Below are positions 45,319 through 57,300 of a stretch of DNA of 64,000 nucleotides, in pieces (the first letter of the stretch is position 1; the number at the start of each line of letters is the position of its first letter). The notes under the pieces were generated by a model, which was not told where the DNA came from, ran no database searches, and saw only the letters and a list, made by a program, of their open reading frames with translations. A program made the position numbers and the translations under genes. The stretch comes from Liolophura sinensis (taxonomy: Eukaryota; Mollusca; Polyplacophora; Chitonida; Chitonidae): the NCBI RefSeq assembly GCF_032854445.1, contig NC_088297.1, positions 26,963,915 through 27,027,914 on the forward strand. The letters run 5' to 3'.

Positions 45319-48300
45319 CTGCAATTCAAGAGCAAAGTTAACCATAAGAGTGATTTTCTATAGACCTTGAATTAGTATGCGACTAGGTCGTGGATTTCTC
45401 CCGGGCTCTTCCTGGTTTCCTCCCACCATAATGTTGGCCACCGTCGTATCAGTGAGATTTTCATAAATACGGCGTATAACACAATTTAAACAAATAAACA
45501 AAGTAAAGGACTAAAATGGCATAAAACAGAAAACAAGTAAATAAATTATAAGCTCATTCTAAATGGTCCCTTGAATGGCATCCTTGACCTCCTAAGTTGC
45601 AGCTTACCTGTTCGTTACCACCAGGACACATATCTATCATGTTCCTACTTATTTTTCTCAGGATATAACAGTATTTTAGTATCAAAGAACTGAGTACATA
45701 TTTTAAGGGATTCATAATTTTATTAGTAAAAGGGGTCTTTGGGAGTTTGACTTACAGCCTATGCCCGCTTTCCACCTACCATAATGCTGGCCGCCGTCGT
45801 GTAAGTGAAATATTCCTGAGTACGGGGTGAAACACCAATCAAATAAAGAAATACCGGCTGACGGCGCTTACATGTGATTTGGATATTTCGAATCCACTAT
45901 TCGTCATTCAGTGGGCTGTTTCAAAGCACATAATGTACATTACCGTACCAAAGAAAACGCTAGAAGTTTTAAGGATCGAAAGAAAAGTCAATCAGACACC
46001 AAAGCGACATCACAAAACAGAAGTTAGATCTCATTAATATGTTGTAAATGTCTAGCGCGCGCACTTTGCTTTCTACATTCAAAAGCACGTGTAAGAGCAT
46101 GCGCACAAGACACAGCAGACTCACGAGCGGTTTAGTTCCTGCATCTTGTTTTCTTCGGCTAACTCTTTCACAGGATCGTGTCCGGCCTGGCGCTCCCATT
46201 TGTCCACTGAAAAGCACAACAGAGATATAACGATTAAATTTGTTTATTTATTTGATTAGTATTTTACGCCGTACTCAAGAATATTTCACTTATACGACGG
46301 CGGTTAGCATTATTGTGGGAGGAAACCGGACAAAGCCCGAGGGAAACCCACGACCATCCGCAGGCTGCTGCGAGACCACGCCGGAAATCATTTACAACAC
46401 AGAAACAGATTAGCCTGTTTTGTGATTAAATCTGTGTAATGCATTACAGCGGCACATATCGTTGAACTTCGAAATGATCAAAGTCGCCTGATAGTGTATA
46501 GTGTAATTTTTCTTTAGTGTGAATAACATAGGTCTCAGATTGGTGTTTGGTGTTATGTATAGAAACACCGCTAAATTCTGACGACATAAATACTAAATCG
46601 CCCCTTTCGAATCACCGATCACCGTCTTTACATACGTATCAGCAATCCATTTGAGCATAGTGCCAGATTATGGACGACATGTGAAATTGAGGCTATAGGC
46701 TAGCTGTAGAGGAGGCGTTCTGATCTCATGAGTTAACGCATTCGAATCCGGTTGTCTGTGATATGCCGGCAACTAAAAACAAATGCCGATGGTATTGACA
46801 GAGCTCTTAACCCAGTTTTAGACATCCTGGGACTCGATCGCTGTGGTTTTAATGTAATACGCATGGAAATGTGTTAAAAAACCAACTGAATGCATCAATA
46901 GGTGGAGAAGAAACCAAACGCAACAGAACGTTCTGTTCGCTTCCTTCTCATCGATAAATTATCCATGCATACAAACTTACCATTCTATCCAACAAAAATT
47001 AAACCAAAATACGAAAACTAATTTCGTTATATTTATTTCCTTTATTTTTTTTCTGTTTTGACGGTTGTTTGAAAATCTGATGAAAAGACTTGCGCATCAC
47101 ATTCGTCAACGACAAGTGGTCCTTAACGAACATTTGACGGCACAAACGGTCACTCGAGCATTCCCAGCCGCTTATTGTCACCAAGGCCTCACTAATAAAG
47201 AGATTTGGCCAATTTACAAAGTCTCAGTCCAAGGCACGGGTTGAACTCCAACCTAGCCTGCTTAAAGTTGGAGTCGAGCACTAGTGAGCCACGTCATATC
47301 ATCGAACCTGAAAAATGTAAAAACTGCCGTCTGCATGTCTATTGGAAGAAGAGGGCGTTAGCACATCAGCGCGGTGCAATGACCCTGGAGGTTGTTTTTC
47401 AAAGGGGTGGTAACGTTATGCCGGTCGTAAATACCAAGGCGGCATATGCCGTCAGTATCTCGCGTCATAGTGATTAGGCCGGCGTAACGTTATGGCGGTT
47501 GTAAATACCAAGGCGGCATATGCCGTCAGTATCTGACGTCATGGTGATGAGGCCGGCGTAACGTTATGGCGGTTGTAAATACCAAGGCGGCATATGACGT
47601 CAGTATGCGACGTCATGGTGATTAGGCCGGCGTTACGTTATGGCAGTTGTAAATACCAAGGCGGCATATGACGTCAGTATGCGACGTCATGGTGATTAGG
47701 CCGGCGTTACGTTATGGCGGTAGCAAATACCAAGGCGGCATATGCCGTCAGTATGCGACGTCATTGTGATTAGGGCGCCTTAACATTACGAACCCTTTGA
47801 GAAACAGCCCCCAGGAGCCTCTCGCCAATGCGGTAGCTGTTAGTCCTATAGTTCAGCTCATGCTGGCTTCATCTCCGGCCGTCCGTGGGAAGGTTTGCAG
47901 ATGGTCGTGAGTTTACCCGTGGCTCTAACCAGTTTCCTCTCACCATAATGTTGGCCGTCGTCGTGTAAGTGAAATATTCTTGGTACCTGATGCTGCCTCG
48001 CTTGGCGCTCAACACTGAGAGATTAGAGCAAGGAAACAGGACTGTTTGACCTGGTATCAGTGTATAATGTGACTGGATGGGGTGTCATTTATGGTGTCTT
48101 TGGCAAGATACATGTACTCCAGTGGCGGTAGCAATTTGGCGGCAGGAACTCGCCCGGCCACGAGGAGACGCTGTATATGTACACACACCTAATGACTCTT
48201 CGTCGTCATAGAACTCAAAAATTGTTAAATACGACGTTAAATCCCAAGCGTTCATTCACTCATTCATTCATTCTAGATTATGATTATGACATCTGTACCC

Positions 48301-51300
48301 GATTTGTGACCCCTTTCAGGAGAGGCAGTAGATAGAAGGCTACAGTCCTCTGCATTAGGAGAGTATACATAGGCTTACTATTAAAATGACTTTTACCTTA
48401 TTACTGGTCACATTAAAAAAACCTCTTTCCAGAAACACCACATAATATGCGTTATTTTTCAAAACAGTCTGGTCAAATGGTAAACAAATAAAGTCCAAAA
48501 CTGATCAGTAAACCAATCAGAGTCGTCCTCTTTTTCTGTGAAATAAGTTGCACGCGTGAATAGGAAGCGCGATGGTTTAGGGGCATGTTACGCTCTGTTT
48601 TAGACCAAAGGGAACGATCTGGACCCGGGATCACAAAATGATCTTAGAATTAAGTCAAAATTTCATGCATTAAGTTGGTATATTCCTTTGCGTCATTTTA
48701 GTTCAATTTTGTTGTACAATAACTTATCCAAAATTTATCCTCTCAAGCAATATTTTGCCCTTGGCACGTAAACAAAAACAATTTTACAGTGATTTGAAAT
48801 TTTGACTTAAGTCTAATATTGCTTCGTGATCCCGGAGCCTGAGCGGCAACTCAGAATGTTCTCTAGTGTAAAGCGTGGCTAAAACGTGGCTCTTTGTTCG
48901 TAACCAGAAAATGTCAACACATATTCGCGCGTGTCCCTACTGACATGGTTTCATTTTCGTTGATCCCAACAGAAAGACTGGCCACCGTCATGTACGTGAA
49001 ATATTCTTGAGTACGCCGTAAATCACCAATCAAACAAATAAATAAACAAATTATTCTCTTTGATTTATTCTTGATTACGTTTCACTTACCTAGATACACG
49101 CCTCCCTCGTTCCTGATCTCCATGTATATAATCACCAGAGTGAGGACGATGACTAAAAGTATGGCACCCACAAGTCCTAACCACCAGTAAGGCATTCTGG
49201 CAGAGGCGGGCTCCCTGTGCAGAGCTGTATGACAGATCACGTGATGTATGTTTGTAGCAAATCATTTTCAATCTCACTCTATTCGTAAATGACTACCTTA
49301 TCACACATATTTATGTGGAATATTTTTCCGTTGGATTCTGATGGTGAATAATGATGTTATGTCAGAAAGTTGCCTAATTTATAGGGACAGAAAACATAAA
49401 AATGAAGTAAGCATAAGTGGAATGCATGGCTTTTAAAAACTATCGGATGAAGCCTTTAACTTGACGACCACGGTTCTCTCGCGCGAATCCGTCTTGGTAT
49501 TCCGCGCATGTGCTCTATCATGGTGAACATCACTACCTAGCTCTGTAGGTCAGTGGTTACGTATACTATCACAGCCTTGTCTTGTTCCATAAGATTACCT
49601 TAAACACCTCTGTACTTTCCTTGCTGTCCTTAGTACACTACTGCCGTCCGCCAAATAACGTGTCTGTCCATGCTTATATTGGTTTCAGCTATCAATTCCA
49701 TGTAGGTTTGCCCAGGTGCAATCACTAAAATTCCACAGAAGCATAAAACTGCTGGACATTGGATACATTCCAACTACAACGGCCATGTTTCAATGCACAC
49801 TCTTCACAGTGAGGGGAATCACGAGGGTATCACTACCACTACTAGACAAGTTTGACCTTTTCACACACATGAGGTATCAGTCTCACCTGTAATAACCGCG
49901 CGTTGACTCATAATCAACATTTATCACTAAAAAGATTTCTGCACAAAATATTCTTATTAGTGGTGGCGTCATGTTTAGCTAGACCAGAAATTTGTTTATC
50001 TCATCTGTATGCGCTGTGAGGAGTATGTATGCATGGCGGTTGGAGTTGCTACTGATCCACTTTCTACTAGTTTTATTCTTCTGTGGACTTTCTGGTAACA
50101 ATGTGCACAATGGTACTCTCACCTTGAATTAAGAGCTCATGCGATTAAGAGTGCGAACAGATATATTATTTGACAGACAGCATTAGTGTATTGAGGTCAG
50201 CACGGGAAGTACAGAGGTGTTCAAACTAAGCTTATGGAACATGACAGGACTGTAATAGTATCAGTAATACGCTATGAAACAGGGAATGACGCTGCCTCGA
50301 CTTTTGTTGTGCATGGCGAAGTAACGGAGGCAGTGATGTCATAGTTAGCTCGCTGCCTCGACTTTTGTTGTGCATGGCGAAGTAACGAAGGCAGTGATGT
50401 CATAGTTAGCTCACTGCCTCGCTGCCTCGACTTTTGTTGTGCATGCCGAAGTAACGGAGGCAGTGATGTCATAGTTACCTCGCTGCCTCGACTTTTGTTG
50501 TGCATGCCGAAGTAACGGAGGCAGTGATGTCATAGTTAGTTCGCTGCCTCGACTTTTGTTGTGCATGCCGAAGTAACGGAGGCAGTGATGTCATAGTTAG
50601 CTCGCTGCCTCGACGTTTGTTGTGCATGGCGAAGTAACGAAGGCAGTGATATCATAGTTAGCTCACTGCCTCGCTGCCTCGACTTTTGTTGTGCATGCCG
50701 AAGTAACGGAGGCAGTGATGTCATAGTTAGCTCACTGCCTCGACTTTTGTTGTGCATGGCGAAGTAACGGAGGCAGTGATGTCATAGTTAGCTCACTGCC
50801 TCGCTGCCTCGACTTTTGTTGTGCATGGCGAAGTAACGGAGGCAGTGATGTCATAGTTAGCTCGCTGCCTCGCTGCCTCGACTTTTGTTGTGCATGCCGA
50901 AGTAACGGAGGCAGTGATGTCATAGTTAGCTCACTGCCTCGCTGCCTCGACTTTTGTTGTGCGTGCCGAAGTAACGGAGGCAGTGATGTCATAGTTAGCT
51001 CACTGCCTCGCTGCCTCGACTTTTGTTGTGCATGCCGAAGTAACGGAGGCAGTGATGTCATAGTTATCTCGCTGCTTCGCTTCGCTATCTAGACATATGG
51101 TACTGAGTTTGCGAAATGTCCTGTGCCGGGTTCTACAATAGGGCAGTTTTTAATAATGAAATCTACCAATATGACCCATAACGACAACTTACTATATCCA
51201 GCTTTCTTTGACGTCACAGTGAATTTGAGTCGCCTGGTTGTCTGGGGAACGCCTACAGTCACTTCGCAGACGTACTCTCCCATGATGTTCGAAAACTCAC

Positions 51301-54300
51301 TGGCTTTGAGGTAGCTCGTGTCGATAGTCAGGTGACTAAATCCGTCCTGTGGATAAACCTGGATCCCGACGTCAAGGTTGGATGTCTTTAGCTCGAAGTT
51401 TGCGTGGTGCCAAATGTATTTCAGGTCATCTTTGTAATCTGGGTCAACAGTGGCACTGACGTTGAGATGACCTTTCCCCCCAGGGACTATGTCCACGTGA
51501 CTGTCTGATGCGTTGATTTGAATGGGCTCTGCAGACAATAGTAGTAAGGAGAACAGTGTTTCGAATAAATAAATGAATGCTTGGGGTTTAACGTCGTACC
51601 TAACAATTTGTCAGCCATATGACGACGAGGAGTTAGGTGCGTCTGTGTATATACGTGTCTTCATATGGCAGGGCGAGTCCATGCCGCCAAAGTGCTGTTG
51701 CCACCGAAGTATCATGCCGAAGACGCAAGACAAGACACCCCACCCAGTGACATTATGCTGACACGGGACAACCAGTCCTGTTTCCTTCCTCTAACCGCTC
51801 TGAGCTGAGCGCTTAACGAGGCACAAACAAGTACCGACCCAGGTTTGATTCTGGGTCCCCGATTTCAAGGCTGACGATCTAACCATTAGGCTACCAGTGT
51901 TTCGAACAATTGCTCAAACCAGATGTCTGCTTAACCGAAGCCACTTGATGGGTGTAAAAAAATTGTTACTTTACTTGGCAGATGGATGTTTGATTACTTA
52001 TTATTCGCAAGTCACGTATTGATCCTACAAGATATGTAAAAAAGACGGTCACGTCTGAAAACATGACGTCAGTACCGTCGATCTCTCGGTAGATTTACAC
52101 AAGATGGCTGCCTTTGACTTCAATTACGTTACAACAGATGATTTGGAGAACATTTTGATGACAGATGAGAGAGACAAAAACAAGACTAATATAGAGAGAG
52201 ACCAAAACACTAAAATAGAACCGATTTTAGGTGAAAAGTTAAGCCTCGTGAATACAACCAACCGATATGTGACAAGCTGTGCGGCCATCTACGTCCTGTC
52301 TAGTCCTCTTCTTTCAACTTTACAAGGCAATTTCTGCAAGCATCTTCTTTCAGCTTTTAAAACACAATCTCTTCAAGCATCTTCTTTCAGCTTGTTAAAG
52401 ACAACTTCTCCAAACATCTTCTTTTACCTTTTACAAGACAACTTATCCAAGCATCGTCTTCCAGCTTTCAAAAGACGATCTCTCCAAACATCGTTTTTCA
52501 AATTTTACAAGACAACTTCTTCAAACATCGTCTTTCAACTTTTTACAAGAAAACTTCTCCAAACATCTTCTTTCAACTTTTACAAGACAACTTCTCCAAG
52601 CATCGTTTTCAATTTTTACAAGACAACTTTCCCAAGCATCGTCTTTCAGCTTTTAAAAGGCGATCTCTCCAAACATCGTTTTTCAAATTTTACAAGACAA
52701 CTTCTCTAAACCTCGTCTTTCAGCTTTTAAGAGACGATCTCTCCAAACATCGTTTTTCAAATTTTACAAGACAACTTCTCCAAACATCGTCTTTCAGCTT
52801 TTAAAGGACGATCTCTGTAAACATCTTCTTTCAACTTTTACAAGACAACTTCTTCAAACATCGTTTTTCAAATTCTACAAGACAACTTCTTCAAACATCG
52901 TCTTTCAACTTTTTACAAGACAACTTCTCCAAATTCTTCTTTCAACTTTTACAAGACAACTTCTCCAAACACCGTCTTTCAGCTTTTAAAAGACGATCTC
53001 TCCAAACATCTTCTTTCAACTTTTTACAAGACTTCTCCAAACATCATTTTTCAAATTCTACCAGACAGCTTCTTCAAACATCGCCTTTCAAATTTTTACA
53101 AGACAACTTCTCCAAATATTTTCTTTCAACTTTTACAAGACAACTTCTCCAAACATCTTCTTTCAACTTTTTACAAGACAACTTCTCCAAACATCGTTTT
53201 TCAAATTCCAGAAGACAACTTCTCCAAACATCGTCTTTCAACTTTTTACAGGGCAACTTCTCCAAATATCTTCTTTCAGCTTTTACAAGACAACTTCACC
53301 AAACATCGTTTTTCAAATTCTACAAGACAACTTCTTCAAACATCTTCTTTCAACTTTTTACAAGACAACTTCTCCAAGCATCGTTTTCAATTTTTACAAG
53401 ACAACTTCCCCAAGCATCGTCTTTCAGCTTTTAAAAGGCGATCTCTCCAAACATCGTTTTTCAAATTTTACAAGACAACTTCTCCAAACATCTTCTTTCA
53501 ACTTTTTACAAGACAACTTCTCCAAACACCTTCTTTCAACTTTTACTAGACAACTTCTCCAAACATCGTTTTTCAAATTCTACAAGACAACTTCTTCAAA
53601 CATCGTCTTTCAACTTTTTACAAGACAACTTCTCCAAATATCTTCTTTCAACTTTTACAAGACAACTTCTCCAAACATCGTCTTTCAGCTTTTAAAAGAC
53701 GATCTCTCCAAACATCTTCTTTCAAACTTTTACAAGACTTCTCCAAACATTGTTTTTCAAATTCTACCAGACAGCTTCTTCAAACATCGTCTTTCAACTT
53801 TTTACAAGACAACTTCTCCAAATATTTTCTTTCAACTTTTACAAGACAACTTCTCCAAACATCTTCTTTCAACTTTTTACAAGACAACTTCTCCAAACAT
53901 CGTTTTTCAAATTCCACAAGACAACTTCTCCAAACATTGTCTTTCAACTTTTTACACGGCAACTTCTCCAAATATCTTCTTTCAGCTTTTACAAGACAAC
54001 TTCTCCAAACATCGTTTTTCAAATTCTACAAGACAACTTCTTCAAACATCTTCTTTCAACTTTTTACGAGACAACTTCACCAAGCATCGTTTTCAATTTT
54101 TACAAGACAACTTCCCCAAGCATCGTCTTTCAGCTTTTAAAAGGCGATCTCTCCAAACATCGTTTTTCAAATTTTACAAGACAACTTCTCTAAACATCGT
54201 CTTTCAGCTTTTAAGAGACGATCTCTCCAAACATCTTCTTTCAACTTTTACAAGACAACTTCTCCAAATATCTTCTTTCAACTTTTACAAGACAACTTCT

Positions 54301-57300
54301 CCAAGCATCGTCTTTCAACTTTAAAAAAACTTCTCCTAACATCTTTCAACCTATCAGGACAATTAGTACAAGACAGTTACCCGTAGATGTTCAGCCAACT
54401 TGTTCAAGAGAACTTTTTCGTAGGCTTACAGAACAACTTCTCCAAACATTCCAGATAACTAAATCAAGAAACAAGGAAACCGGACAAAGGCCCATGAATA
54501 TCAATGGCCGTCCGCAGGTTGCTGCAAGACCTTCCCACATACGTCCAGAGAGGAGGCCAGCAAGAGGAAGACTATGTAAAACTGTGCTGGCTGTGTCTTA
54601 GTAGATATTTACTGGGTTATACAGATGACGTTTGTTACTTGACTCTCACTCACCAATCACCGTTAAGGTGGCGTCGCTGACATGCGTCCTATTGTCTTTT
54701 GTCACGTGACACTGTATACTGAAGGTGTCTCTTGGTTTCTGGACGTTATTCACAACTAGTGTGTCCCTGGACTCGTTGATTCTTTTGTCCTCTGTAAAAA
54801 GAAAGTACAGGTAGAAAGCAATGTAATATATAGAAGATATTGCACAGTGATGGTTGAAAATCCTAAATATTTTTCGTCTGAGAGGTGAAAATAATAACCC
54901 ACGAGACACGAAGCGTCGATTGGGTTATCACTTCCACCTTTCACAAGAAAAATATTTTTGATGTTCAACATCCACTGTGCAACATTCTATTTATTATTTA
55001 TATTTTGACAATATGTAGGCCTTCACAGACTTGTGTATATAACGTGACGTCGCACATGGCGTCTTGTTTGACATCGTGTCTTATTGCGTGACGTAAGAAA
55101 AGCTAAAATCGACTGAACTTGTGTTATGGCGTCATTAAGGTAAGCACGAATTGGAACATAATAAAACACAATGTTTCTTTGTGACCTCAGGGCGTCTGGG
55201 TGTGTAATAACAAAAGTGATATCTAACTATAGCTAGTGAGATATCACTTTTATCACTGAAGGACATTCTGACATTTCACCTATATATAAATAATAAATGA
55301 TGCTAACTCACGTAACTCACCATGCATATTCTGAATATGGGTTATTTTTCCTGTCAAAAATAATGTTTTTATTCAAATAAGCACAACTGAAAAACGTTTC
55401 CACCAAAGGAAGACCAACTCACTTTTTGTACAAACCTACTGCTATATGTATGCTGCAGCATTAAATTAACATTGGGTATCTGGATGCTGCTTCACTCAGC
55501 ACTCCATCAATGCCAACTTAAGTAGGCGAATCACAAGCTCGTGCTACTTCAGTTTTACTTAATACTGGTGCATGCATTCACGTCATAACAACGACGATTA
55601 TCAGATTCCGTGTCGAGTTTAACATCAACCTCGAACATGTGAGGATCTCACACGTGATAACGTCATCACGTATTCTCTTGGGAAATGGTCAAATTCTTGC
55701 TCAAACATGATATCAAATAGTGAACACCAGCATATGGCATGAACTCGACACGATGTCTGGTTAACCTCCCATCGAATCGCATCGGAGTATTGGCCCTTGT
55801 ATTGTCCAACCCATTCAGCACCACCTCATCAGCTGGCTTTACACAAAATTAAATTGGCCTACACAGATAAATTTAAGCGATTGTACAAATCTCTTACATG
55901 TACAATCTAGACCAGTGACGTCTTATTAATTGCAACTGACATCAATTGACTTCAATGCATTTTATTTATTTATTCGATTGGTGTTTTGCGCCTTACTCAA
56001 GAATATTTTACTTATGCGACGGCGGTCAGGATTATAGTGAGTGGAAACCGGGCAGAGCCCGGGGGAAACCCACGACCATCCGCAGGTTGCTCAAAGCATT
56101 TTAAATTTGATACCGTTTAGGCATTTACATGAATAGTAAGAGTAAAATTCTGATGAAAACTGACAAGACACGAAATTTCACCAGTATCATACCAATCATC
56201 ATACTGTCGTCTCTTCTCAGATTTTCGGTTTCCTCCCACTATAATGCTGGCCGTAGTCGTATATCTAAAGTATTCTAGAGTACTGTGTAAAACACCAGTC
56301 AAATAAATAAATAAATAAATTCTCTGATTTTACTCTCTATCCTGCAAATCTTTTATTATATTACATAGCAATAAATTTACGATCCTCACCTCCGACGGGT
56401 TTGTCATTAATGAACCATGCAATGTCGGCATCAGCCTCGTTCACAACACACTGGAACTCCTGAGTGCTCCCCTCCGGCAGTACCATCATCATTGGATCGA
56501 TATGTGAAATCAGCTCCTCTACAGAGATAATGCTACATCCGTTATATCATACTACATACACAGTGCATGCGCCGCTCTATCTACGCTCACTTTACATCAC
56601 TGCCATCACAAGACAAGCTTGACCTTTGGAGCATGTGAGGCATACAAAGGCTTGTTTACGATAAGCCTCATCGCGACACTATTTAATCAGCATTGAGCAA
56701 AAAAAAAAGTTGTTTCACGTGTTGATTAGAATCATGATGTCCATACTGAGAGTAGAGTAGAGTGTTGTGGGAAACATTCATTGTTATGGTTACAGCCTTA
56801 CTTGTTCCTACAAGATTCAACCATACAATGAGTTTCTTATAGAAATGTCCACAATTCGGTAGTCCTGTATGGTCGAGCTTTCTGACCACGAGGCTGAGAT
56901 CGTGTATTTGAATCCAGTTCTTATTTACTGGATTGCAGCCTTACGTCAGTAGAATTGTCTGGTACTGAGCTAAGGGTGGTGCTTGTGGTAGTTCTCTGCC
57001 TGGTGTTCTGCGCCAACGTGAACCCGACCAGCGACGTGCAGTTGAAATATATAAATATAAGTATTTTCTGGGGCCTCCGTGGCCTAGTTGTTGGCGTGCT
57101 AGTGCAACACAATGGCAAGGGGCCTCTCAGTACTGCGACGGCTGTGAGTTCAAGTCCATCTCATGGTTTCTCAGCAACCTACAGATGGTCGTCGGTTTCC
57201 CCAACCATAATGCTGTTTGCCGTCGTCGTATAAGTGAAATTGTCTTGAGTACAGAGTGAAACACCAATCAAATAAATAAGTAAATAGTTTGTTTGGGTGT

